Shown here in pieces: positions 12,568 through 25,300 of a stretch of 64,000 nt of DNA (its first letter is position 1; every line of letters starts with the position of its first letter). The translations under genes and the position numbers were made by a program. The notes beneath the pieces are model-generated. The model was not told the DNA's origin. It saw only the letters and a list, made by a program, of their open reading frames with translations, and searched no databases. Source of the stretch: Cyclina sinensis (taxonomy: Eukaryota > Mollusca > Bivalvia > Venerida > Veneridae); assembly GCA_012932295.1 (NCBI GenBank), contig JAAONU010000013.1, positions 9,326,821-9,390,820 of the forward strand, given 5' to 3'.

Positions 12568-13350
12568 ATGGAGAGACTAAAATACATATCTAGAAATGAA
12601 ATGAGTGAGGATATTTTTGAAAGAATTGCTGGCGGCTTCCAGTCCATGCCAGTGATAAATGCCAGACACGGACTGTCAAACACAGTGCCACGGCCTTCGT
12701 ATAAGAATAAACCTAGATCAATTAGTGAAATATCATCGATTATTTCAAGACGCCATGAAATGTACAGACATGACTTTGATCTTTACAAACGTGATATGAA
12801 TATTCGGCCTCCAGACGGTTCGAGGTCAGAATCGTTTGTCTCGAAACCTTCACAGAACGAACGCCCGCTATCGGAAATTGCCGTGCCCAACGATTGGAAA
12901 CAGAGGAATTGGGACGTATCAGCGATCGATCGAGTTCCTGCGCCGCCTTCTTCTAGATGTAGTCGCCGTAGGCCGAAACCGTCGTTTGCGAAATTTGAGG
13001 TCCAAAGTCATGATCGATTACCTAGTGTGAAAAGGCAGTTGACTGAACAAAAAAGTGAAGAAGTTGAAACAGATTCTTTCGAGAAGAGTGACTCTCTGTC
13101 GCAAAGTTTATATTTACCACTATCAGAGGAAGATTCGTCTGCATCAGCAAAACGTAAAAGGCGAAAGAGGTCAAGAAAGAAACTTTCGGCAAAGGACGGA
13201 GACCAGACTGCGCAAAGGCAGACCGACCCAATGTGGGATACCTATCTGGTCGCCCCCGCTGAGCTCTCAGCCCCTGGCTGGGGATCTAGAACACTTGATA
13301 TACGTTTTCTGGAACGTGCTGCACGGGAAGTTCTAGATCTGGACGACGTG
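12568..13350 (+). CDS. gene A exon 1: basic Ser-rich N-terminal region
   Basis: This exon encodes residues 1-261, starting MERLKYISRNEMSEDIFERI. It is polar and Ser/Arg-rich, looks largely disordered, and carries a lysine/arginine cluster (KRKRRKRSRKK, about residues 194-204) that could act as a nuclear-localisation or anionic-partner signal. The last 40 residues, around WGSRTLDIRFLERAAREVLD, look more ordered. The donor is GTG|GTTTGT, a weaker form than the others; the phase 0 join to exon 2 keeps the frame open. No homologous segment precedes module B. Confidence 0.7.
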
Positions 13351-16300
13351 GTTTGTTTCATTTAATTTGAGACAATTCCGTATATAATGATATTTTTACA
13401 GTCATCATCATTGTCATTATTGTTAATATATTCATCATTGTAGGTGTCGTTTTTGTTGTAGTTGTTTTATCCATATACGTTTTTGTTATTTTTCTGTGTA
13501 GTAATACAAAACAACATTATTGACATTTGGTGTTCTTCAAAACCTGACGTGACTTAAGTGACACGTCTTACAAGTTTGTTTGTAAACACAATTGATTTTT
13601 GTTTTTATTTTATCTCGCAGAGTCGAACCCATTCAGAGATTCACACCAAGTACTCGGCAAAATACAGAAGTACCCCTGACCTCCGTACTCGACTCAGCGC
13701 AAATTCTCCATTCCTACCAAAGGTAATAAGTTAATTCTTTATAAATGTTTTTGTCAAGCCCGACTCCTTAGTCATCTCGCCGACTAGTTTATAATTGTCG
13801 CCGTTTCCAGAACATTGGATGATCATTGACTGACCTTTACCCTTTAGATAAAGCGTAAATTTACGAGAATATTGTCTCTCAATGTTTCTTCAAAGGAACA
13901 ATGAATACATGTACATATAACTGAGTTTCTATAAAAGGGCGATTAACATCATTTTGTTGTTGATATTTTGAAACGAAACGAAAACTCATGTTGAAAACAC
14001 CTGAAGTGGAACTTTCTTTTCCTCCGTAAGTAATAACGGTGTTACAAATGATTGAAACACGTAATATTTCCTTCACGGCGTCAAAGAATAGGATTAAAGT
14101 TTCTTATCCTGTCATTTAGGTCACTAAGTTACAACCTTAATACCCCGATTTTGTTATTCAGATTTTAAATCTAGTTATGCACAGTACGAAAGATTAAGCT
14201 GTTTATTACAAATCACAATACATGTAATTCAATTTTGCACACGAACTCAAAAATGGTGTTAGAATTTATCACACGAAAAAAAGTAAGGTAAATAATTTAT
14301 TTTCAATCAACATGCACGCACAATGCTATTTACCTGAAAATATGACCTGAATTAAGCCTAAGATAAGCCAGACAAAAACGTTTGTAAATAAAGAAATGTC
14401 AAAAGAATTCAAATTGTTACACATTTCCCGTGTGAAAGAGTCTATATCAAAAGTCTGTATCAATTTGAGTAACGTCTACGCAATTGAATAGGAACACTAT
14501 GAATATTTCAGAAACTGTATGCAACCATATGTGGCTTAAAATGTGGAAAACACAATAGATATTCATAGTTTGATAAAACTCTAAGGGATGCTCGTGTTAA
14601 AATTTGTTGCCTCAGTTTATATCTGATTTCTCCTCTTCATTTTCCATGTGTTACTTTTTCATGTATTTCCCCCTATCTATTGTCGATGTGTTACTAATAT
14701 TGTTTCTTATTTCCCCTTTTTAAGACCTATATGTTTGCAAATTCTTTAATTTCCCTTAATTATTGTCTCTGTGTTAGACGATTTCTTATTTCCCTCATGT
14801 ATTGTCTGTGTGTTAGATGATTTCTGATTTCCCTCATGTATTGTCTGTGTGTTAGATGATTTCTGATTTCCCTCAAGTATTGTCTGTGTGTTAGATGATT
14901 TCTGATTTCCCTCATGTATTGTCTGTGTGTTAGATGATTTCTGATTTCCCTCAAGTATTGTTTATGTGTTAGACAGTTTCTGATTTCCCTCAACTAGTGT
15001 CTATGTGTTAGACGATTTCTGAGTTCCCTCATGTATTGTCAATGTGTTAGATGATGTCTGATTTCCCTGAACTATTGTCTATGTGTTAGACGATGTCGGA
15101 TTTCCCTCAACTATTGTCTATGTGTTAGACGATTTCTGATTTCCCTCAACAATTGTCTATGTGTTAGATGATTTCTGAATTCCCTCATGTATTGTCTATG
15201 TGTAAGATGATTTCTGATTTCCCTCATGTATTGTCTATGTGTAAGACGATTTCTGATTTCTCTCAAATATTGTCTATGTGTTAGATGATTTCTGATTTCC
15301 CTCATGTAATGTCTATGTGTTAGATGATTTCTGATTTCCCTCATGTATTGTCTATGTGTTAGATGGTTTCTGATTTCCCTCATGTAATGTCTATGTGTTA
15401 GATGATTTCTGATTTCCCTCATGTATTGTCTATGTGTTAGATGATTTCTGATTTCCCTCATGTATTGTCTATGTGTTAGATGATTTCTGATTTCCCTCAG
15501 CTATTTTCTATGTGTTAGACGATGTCTGATTTCCCTCATGTATTGTCTATGTGTTTGATGATTTCTGATTTCCCTCAACTTTTGTCTATGTGTTACACGA
15601 TGTCTAATTTCCCTCAACTATTGTCTTATAGTTAGATGATTTCTGATTTCCCTCATGTATTGTCTATGTGTAAGATGATTTTTGATTTCCCTCATGTATT
15701 GTCTATGTGTTAGATGATTTCTGATTTCCCTCATGTAATGTCTATGTGTTAGACGATTTCTGATTTCCCTCAACTAGTGTCTATGTGTTAGACGATTTCT
15801 GAGTTCCCTCATGTATTGTCTATATGTTAGACGATGTCTGATTTCCCTCAACTATTGTCTATGTGTTAGATGATTTCTGATTTCCCTCATGTATTGTCTA
15901 TATGTTAGATGATTTCTGAGTTCCCTCATGTAATGTCTATGTGTTAGACGATTTCTGATTTCTCTCAACTATTGTCTATGTGTTAGACGATTTCTGAGTT
16001 CCCTCATGTTTTGTCTATATGTTAGACGATTTCTGATTTCCCTCATGTATTGTCTATGTGTTTGACGATTTCTGATTTCCCTCATGTATTGTCTATGTGT
16101 TAGATGATTTCTGATTTCCCTCAACTATCTTTTATGTGTTAGACGATGTCTGATTTCCCTCAAGTATTGTCTATGTGTTAGATGATTTCTGAGGTCCCTC
16201 ATGTATTGTCTATGTGTTAGACGATTTCTGATTTCCCTCAACTATTTTTTATGTGTTAGACGATTTCTGATTTCCCTCATGTATTGTCTATGTGTTAGAT

Positions 16301-19300
16301 GATTTCTTATTTCCCTCAACTATTGTCTATGTGTTAGATGATTTCTGATTTCCCTCATGTATTGTCTATGTGTTAGACGATTTCTGATTTCCCTCATGTA
16401 TTGTCTATGTGTTAGACGATTTCTGATTTCCCTCATGTATTGTCTATGTGTTAGACGATTTCTGATTTCCCTCATGTATTGTCTATGTGTTAGATGATTT
16501 CTTATTTCCCTTATGTATTATGTCTCTTTGTTTCCCTATTTACCTCTTAGTTTTCCTAATTATTGTCCATCTTTCAGTCATTTTGGATGTAAAACATGGG
16601 TTTAAGTTTTTACAACTGACTATTTACTTCCTTCTATACGGTGTGTTAACAGCATTTTTGAAAATTGAAAATTGTCAATGTAAAAATTTAAACAACGCAA
16701 AGACATTTTAATTCTCATCCTTTTTGACGGAAACTGGCCAAGGCTCATTGAGGTTAAGGCGGGACACTGGTCAGACAAACGACGGTGTACCTTAAACACA
16801 AACAAATACAAACTTAAAATAACATCTATTGTTGTGATGTCCAAGCATATGTAATAAAGTTCACTTCTGCTAAAACTGTTTTTAAATTTTATGCATCAAC
16901 TATATGTACATACAGACTGTCTAATGTAAATCTCCACATCAAGTTGGCCACTACACCAGCAGCTTAGAGATTCGCTTGCCACCACATGCAGCCGGCTTGA
17001 GACTCTCAACTTATGTGTATCTGTTTGACGTGAAAAGTAAAATGATTTTAGTTTGTAAGATTTGAAAACGAGGTTTGCAAGGAGTCCAGCATTCAAGTTT
17101 TTGCTGGGGTTTGATTTGACATTATTAGAAGATTATTACATATGCAGAATGGGGTGTAACTAAGATCTTACTATGATATCAATACAATATACTAGACGTT
17201 GATCTAGGTTCAACTTCGTCTTTTGAACAGAAAAACATAACCGTGTGTTTACTGCAGTTTTAAGTCGCTCATGTCTAATTGCAGGCATCAAGCGAAGAAT
17301 GTCTAAAATGTTTGCTGAAAATACCCCACAAGAAGTGCGAATCGGTAAGTATTTTCTTTGATGTTTTTACATTGAAATTGATATTAAAATTCTGCAATCT
17401 TAAGTTTCTTTTTTTATAAAAAGTGATAATTAGCCGCTAAATGTTGAAGATAGCTTGAAGCATGTTCGGTTATTTTATTCTAATTTACTCTACCATCAGT
17501 ACGTTAGTTAGAAGAGATAAGCAGACTTAAAGCTGAGAATGTTTAGGAGCAGTTCAACATGTCCTGTATAAGTCCAATGTCGGACCTCACATTTTTTTCT
17601 ACTTTTCCACAGCTAAATCTTCTCACAGATAGATTTTTATAGTCAACACTTACTCAAAATAAGTGTAACAAATTAATCTAAAGACAAAATATTTCCACTT
17701 TAAAACTACAACTTTAAATTAAGCTAGATATTGGTATAAATAGACAGTGTACTTTTAATGCGGGTAAAAATGCTTTTCATATATTTTTTTTATTCCTGAT
17801 TACTGATATTTCTAAAGGTCACCTTATTTTCCAAATTAGTCGTAGCGCATTAAAAGGTGCCTATGACCTGAAAAGATAAATTGATCAAATTGATAACATT
17901 TTATCATATTTATCTAACGTTAAATAATTGGAGATTTGTGAATCTATCTTATTATGTAATGTTACTTGGCCCATAATTAAATTGAAAAAAAATACACCGT
18001 TTAAATTTCCATTCATTGAGCATATTATAAGCAGTTGCAAACTATTGAAGGCCAATACTTTAAACAGTATTCATTACTGTCAACATTTAAGAGCCATAGA
18101 TATTAATCGAAATAACCAAACATTAATAAACATGTACATTAATGGGAGTTACTGATATTTTTCTATCTATACATGCTAATTTAAACCGTTTATTAGACTT
18201 GTTTTTATATCAAAGACATTTTACATGCATGGTATAACCATACATCTATGGCACTTGTCCATAACGCGGTCAATTGGCTTAAAAATCAAATTAAAACAGA
18301 TTATTTCACGGATTAAAGGTTTTGTCAATTTTGTTAACGAACTTGAGTATTTTCTATACCTTTTTGTTACCCTGATACAAACTGGTTTAATTGCGTAAGA
18401 CTGAAATCAAGTTTGTGCATTCTGAAGAGAGTAAATTAATGTAAATGGCTCGGGTACATCAGTAAACGTCTATTGCTGTTACAGAATTAGAATATCCGGA
18501 CTTTAAGGCGTCAACTATCCAAAAACCTTTCTCCTTCCAGTCAACATTTATTTTACTTCTTCAAATCAACATTTATTTTACTTCTTCCAATCAACATTTA
18601 TTTTACTTCTTCCAATCAACATTAGTTATATATTCATAGTTTCGTCTTAGCTTTGAAAATATTAACAACAGTCCCGAGACTTTTTAAAAAAATGGCCAAT
18701 ATGTGTTTAATATTTGAATATTTGAAATAAGGGCATTTTTTCAACCTGTAAGACATTTTCAATATACACACTGTTCTAATAAAATGTATTTGAAATATTT
18801 GATGTTACAAGCAGTTATGATATAAATTGTAGCGATTTCATACATCTGTTGATACAACTTTATGTATTGGTGTATGTATTATATAAGACAAATAAAAGGG
18901 ACCCTCTGAAAAAGCTTTTTAGTTACTTTGTGCGTTTTTAGATATTTCTTACACCCTAGAATGTTCTTCTTTAATTGAACACAACCACAAAATGTGCATA
19001 TTTGTTAAAAATGGTTTTCGTAAAATACTGGCTTGAAAGAAACAACCATTTTGCAATAACGAACATACTGGAACCATAGTTTGTAGCTAGGCTGAAAACA
19101 AATTGATTTGAAGTTATACCATAAACATGGCATCTAATATACTTGTAAATAATAAATGTTAACAAATATTCTGCAATTGTCATCGAAATGCATAAACACA
19201 GAGATAAATCGAAAAGGAAGATATCCACATGCGGCCAAATGGTTAAACGCCAAAGAGAAACAATGCTGGAATACTGTTTGTTAATATTTCAGCACAAGTA

Positions 19301-22300
19301 TATCCGGGTAGGTGGTGGATACAGACATGGTTACTGGTATGTCAAGTGTCTACTAGAAGAATTAGAACTCCAGGTATTTATTAGTTTATGATATGAGTAA
19401 CTGTAAACAAGTGAATTAGAATTCACAACGCGTGAGCGGTGGAATTCATATTGTGCAGACTTGCGTATTTTATCGTGTGAAAGGCAGAAACAGCATTTGC
19501 CCTGTTGAGTCTATCATATTTATTACTCTTGTCTAAAAAAAGTGAAAAATGTCTTTCCGTCTCTGGGATTTATTTTCTTAAAAGGTCAGTAGGCTTTGTC
19601 GGGTGTGGAGGCATTTCACCAGTTTATCGTTCCGGAAGTAAAGCGGTTCTCTTTTTATTTGTCGTAAGAAAAGTCGCCGGCACGGTCTGTTAGGCCTTGA
19701 ACCAGTCTGAAAGTACGACTCGGACTAAATTTGGTTTTCATTCTTGCGACTGATATTTATTATAATTCAATACAAGCTAAATAAACAATTGTCAATGAAA
19801 AGAAAAAAAAACGTATTTGTCACACAAAATGTTAAATCACAAAACCCTACAAAACGGAGTAACATATATATTTCAGAGACAAAGAGAACTTATAGCAAAA
19901 CAAAGACTTGAAGCAATCAAAGAAAAATGTAAGTATTTCCGGATTAAATTCGACTTGTACTCAAATGCACACCTAAACAAATTGTTTAACGCTAAAACAA
20001 TTCTTTCTGTATATTTTGGTTACTAGCAAAAAAACGCACACACTGAAGTGACAGCTAGAACTTATTATTTTTATATAAAGCGAAGTGGAGTTGTTGGTAA
20101 ACTTGGTAAAAAATCTGGCGATGTAAAATCTGTAAAAAAGTCATTCATAGACTTCATAAGTTTCTTGTAAGGCAGTGATATGCAACAAACAAAGCATAAG
20201 CAGGACACCTTAAATTTTCTGTCATCTTGTGAAAAAATACAATAGACAAATATTTTTATTTTCAAAAGCTGTGAGAGCCATCAAAACTTATATCAGGACA
20301 AAGAGTGGTCGTTTAGTTGAAAGAATAATCTTCATGACCGAAGAGGATTACGAGGCTTTCAAGTCAGGCAAAGGTGCTGCCGCAGATATTCTCAAGAAAT
20401 ACCTCACCAAAGAAGAGGCTGCTGGTCTAGAGTCCTGGGACAAAGACGAGGTGAAGGCAATTAAGACATACGTACGAACGAAGAGTGGAAGGCTTATTGA
20501 AAAAGTTATGTATGTATCAAAAGAAGACTATGATGCTATTACACAAGGAAAGGTAGACGCAAAAGAATTACTGAAAAAGTATGTGAAAGAAGGCGAAACG
20601 GTTGAAGGTTGGGATGAGGCTAAAATGAAAACGATTAAGACTTATGTCAGAACAAAGAGTGGTCGGCTAATTGAAAAGACTATAATGATTTCTCAAGAGG
20701 ACTATGACAAGATGATAAAAGAGGGACTGGATCCGAACGATATAATCAAGAAGTATTTACCTTTGGAAGAAGGCCAGACAATTGAAGGTTGGGAAAGTGA
20801 GGAACCCATGAAAGCAATTAAAATGAAAGTAAGAACTAAAAGTGGTAGAATAATTGAAAAGACAATAATGGTTCGTGCCGATGAGTATGACAGGCTTATG
20901 GCAGGTGGTGCAGACATGAACGAAATTCTCGGGAAATATCTAGGCGAGGAAGGGGGGACAATCGAAGGATGGGAGAAGACAGAAGGAAAACCAATGAAGG
21001 TGATAAAGACGCTAGTCAGAACAAAAAGTGGAAGACTAATTGAGAAAACTGTCCTTCTTACGGAAGAAGAGTATGCGGCTTTCCAGGCGGCAGGGGGAGA
21101 CCCAGAGTTCCTTAAAAAGTTTATGAAGCTTGAGAAAGGAGAAGTAATTGAAGACTGGGAGAAAGCATCCACGGTCTTTGATGATGATGACCCAGAACTC
21201 CAAACTGGTAATTTAACATAAATTACTTAAAACTTTTTGCCAGTCAAACTCACACAAAATACTTTTATCATTTTTATGTATAAATTATATGGTTTATTTT
21301 TCATTAAGGTAAAATAAAATTACTAAATCACATATTTACTTTATTTACTATAAGATTTTCAGGCGGCATTATTCTTATTTTTTGACAAAACATTAATGAA
21401 CTTGAGCTATTAAGCAAGTGGATTTCGTATTGTTTAAGATTTAAAGTAAAGGGTTGTGTTAAGAACTGAAAATTATTGTAAACCGAAAGTAAATATAAGA
21501 ATAAAGGTGTCTTTTTGCAGCCAAAGCGGGTCAGAGAATAGTAGGAGAAGATGGTACAGTGTATGAGGTAGTTGTAGACCCACTCACAGGAAAGAAATAC
21601 AAAAAGTAAGATATATTTCATATCATTTGGATGGTGAAGTGTTTTTAGATAATAATAAAAATTGTAAGAGTACCATACCCACTGTTTTATAAGTTAAGAC
21701 GACACTGAGTGTACAGCCTGATATTTTATCGCTTCATCGTGTAAACAACAATATTTTCAAATGATTTATCATACAATACGCATACATGACATGAACATGA
21801 AATTGACGTCAAGATATTTAATTTTGCAGGAAAATTGGCGGACCAGAATCTGACATTGACAGCGGTATAGCATCGATGCAGAAAGGTAAAAAAGGCAAGA
21901 AAGGAGGTATGGGTGGTGTAAATGAAGAAGAAACAGCTGAACAGCGCATGCGTCGTAAGGCTGGTAAACGTGATCCTGATAGTGACAGTGAATATAGTTA
22001 TAAAAGTTATGTAAGTGCAGGCGGGACGCGGCACGTGCAGCGTCGACGCAAACGTGCAGATGGAACTTACAGTGATCCTGAATCATACCACAGTAGTCAA
22101 GATGAGGATGGCGCTGCTAGGCGACGTGATCGTCGTCGTAAACGCAAACATCAGAATAGTGCTCACAGTTATTATAGTGTGGTTAGTGAAGGCGGCACAA
22201 GACATATTCGTCGCCGTCGCCGGCGAGATGACGGCACGTACAGTGACAGTGAAAGCTATCACAGTCCTGACAGTGATAAACCAGGTGGGAGGTTAGCCGA

Positions 22301-25300
22301 AAAAAAACGTAAAGAGAAAGAGGCGAAAGAGGCTAAAACAAAATTAGGCAAAGACGGTAAAGTCCGTAAAAAGCGCGGCGGAAGCGGAAGTGATTATAGT
22401 TACGCTAGTGAAATAAGCGAAGGTGGTACAAGGCATTTGATTAGAAAAAAGAAAATCAGAGACGAACATGGCAATGTCATCGGATATGGGGAAGCAGAGA
22501 GTTTTGAAGAAACTGACGAGGAAAGGTAAACATTAATTTCTCATTTCTTTTGGATTTCTTTCTTCATTAGGATCGCTATATAACATATCTACTTTAAATT
22601 TAGAACGAAATCTAGCGAAAGGTTTGCAGTAGTCGTCATAGTACTGCATCACGTTTTTGAAGGTCTTAAAAGTTCCAGTTTCATATGGTTATTCGTACCT
22701 ACCAATAACCTTCTTACAAATGTACTCGGTTCGAATTGAATTAAATCTTTATTATGTTACTAGTGTGTACACTGAGGTTTCTGATGGCAAAGGTGGAAAA
22801 AAGCTTGTTAAAAAGCCAAAACTGACAAGTAAACAAAAACAAGAAGCCAAAATAAAGGCAAAGGCAGAGGCTAAAGCAAAAGAACAAATTGGTAAAATCA
22901 AGGGAGGAAAGTTTGCAGATGTAGATGACTTCAGCGATTCCACTATCTCGGAGGACGTTGATTTAGAAAATATGACAGAAGAAGAGAAAGCAGCTTACTT
23001 CAAAGCAAAAGCTGAACGTAAGGCCGCAAGGGAAGCCCGACGGAGGGAGAAATATGGAGACAATTATGACCTGATGCTGGAAAAACAGAAGGAGTTTGTA
23101 TTTCTTCATTTTGTTCGAATGCCCTCGCTTAATCCACGGAATGAGTGCTTGATTTTACATTCTGGTTTGCTGGGCACCACTAATGTCTTTTCTTCTTCAT
23201 TGTTTAGATGAAGCTTATGTTGTTGAATATTCTCTTCCTACGCAATAACTACAGAACTAACAGCACAAATAAATACGAGTACTGGTGGATGTTTTTTTCT
23301 TTTTTTTTGTTTTTTTTTACTATAATACTTTAATTAGCTCGGTCAGATTAGTGTGCACTTAATGACCTTCACGTCTCATATTTGATTGATTCAGCACCCA
23401 TGCATTTTCATTGCACAAGCATACTTTTATATGATATAGATTTATTCACTATTCATGACTATGTCATAACCTTTTGCATGTCATCTTCAGCTGATATCGA
23501 TTTATTCACTGATATGTCTTTTTATGATTGTTTCATAGCTTTTTTGAAGGACACCTTCAGCTTAAATCATACCCGTCTAATCTTTTTGTATTTTGCGCAA
23601 CAATTGTATACCTTGCTTTCTAGACTGCACTTAACCAGTTTTGCTTTCCAGCAGATATTTTTGTGCATAGCACCTGTATATACATTTACTATGAAAGATA
23701 AAATATAGCGTAGGTTTTTAAGTATTTATATGCTAACTATAAGTGCAAGAAATATTTACAGAAAACTGTGCTCCAATACATATTTAAAAATCTATAGGAT
23801 GTTTTCTGTTATTAGTATATAAGTAATTTGACTTGAAAAATTTAGGCTTTTTCTGTATATCAAATTTCCATTTGTCGATTTGCTTCAAGGTCACGACTTT
23901 CCGTTGCAGTTTTGCTTATATATTTTATTATTATTATTTTGTCTTTCAGATTTTATTGCAGTTAACAGTTTCTTACTGTAGTGAACATTTACACACATTT
24001 ATTTTGTAACTGTTTCATTCACAATTCGAATGTAAAAAATGATATTTTTTGTGTTTTTGTTGTTTTACAATTTTGATAATTTTGTCACCCTACATTTAGT
24101 TACTTAATTAACCCGTTAGACTTTGTTGTTTTATACTAACCGGCTGAGGAAATAACTCGTTAATACTTAATTATATAATATGAAAGCCTAGTCGCATGCT
24201 CTTCTCATTTGTTTAAGATATGACGTTTCTTAGATATTACCAGTCTTTTTTATGAGATTCAAAATCAATAGTATTTATATTAAGTAAGAAAAATCAGAAT
24301 AAATGAGAAAATGAAAAAAAAGGTTTTATTTGTAATACCTTACCTTTAAGACAAACATTTTCTTATAACCAACAAAGACGAATTCTTATGACCTTTTACT
24401 TTGGTTTTTATAGACGTTACTTTTGCCAGGGCTAATACGTATTTGACTGTTGAAGTTCATTTTGCAGATGGCTAAAATTTTGAAAAAAGGAGAAAACATT
24501 TAAATAAAGATTGTGACTGTAACTGGTTTTATCATGCTCGTCATTTGTTTTTAATTACAGAAAGTCAGTATTTTCTTTTTCGTAACTTTCATACTATCTG
24601 AAATTTTGTTTAAAGGTAGAGCACATGGCACATCATTGCACCTAAATGAATTAATTGTATCGATATTTTCAGATTAAAGAAACTGAAGAAACTCCAAGAA
24701 TTACGAGAGAAGGGGTTAATAAGTCCTTCAAGCGACTGGTCTATAGACTCAGATACAGGTGAACCAGTCCGGAAATCTGTGAAAAAAGAGTGAGTATATA
24801 CTCGTGTCTAATGTACACAAGAAACAATAGCAGCAGTTGTATTTTTTTCTTGATTCAATGTGAATGTAAAACGTTTCGTTTGCTACATAAATGCTTAAGT
24901 TTTGTAAAAGGTGCATAAGGATCCTGATCTAAAGTGTTTAAAATATTTTGTTAAGGTTTATCAAGCCGCATTCCATTGTCAGCTATCAACAGCCTAAAAT
25001 GAATCGTAAAACTTACGTGGATATTCTTTTTGTTTTGCTTTCAGGGCAAAGAAGCAGAAAATTTTACAAGATTTGCGAGAAAAGGGACTTATAAGTCCCT
25101 CAAGTGATTGGACGGTAGACAGTGAGGGCAATCCAGTGAGAATAAGTGACCTTGTGTAAGTGTAATACACGACGCAAACTATTTATACCGTCTCTATAAT
25201 TATGACTTACTGTATTCTGTTTTGACCATTTTCATACAAAAGTCTTCAATTGATGTAACTCGAAACCAATCTGGTCAACTTTTTAATAGATACTGCAAAC

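Noticed and set aside
14760..15461. Minus-strand open frames of 77 and 116 codons made of a 13-residue repeat
   Set aside because: They are the translation of the 39-bp minisatellite, whose period is a multiple of three, and have no splice sites or non-repeat sequence.
20702..21172. 156-codon minus-strand frame
   Set aside because: Shadow of gene A exon 6 on the opposite strand; the plus frame has clear repeats and splice sites.
23094..23211. Continuation of exon 9 to the in-frame stop at 23,211
   Set aside because: Composition changes abruptly after the GA|GTTTGT donor, and exon 10 requires phase 2, which this donor provides.
24467..24505. Possible alternative terminal exon after TTTTGCAG, followed by an AATAAA
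   Set aside because: Joined to exon 9 in the required phase it stops after five codons; joined in phase 0 it needs a donor further on with no support.
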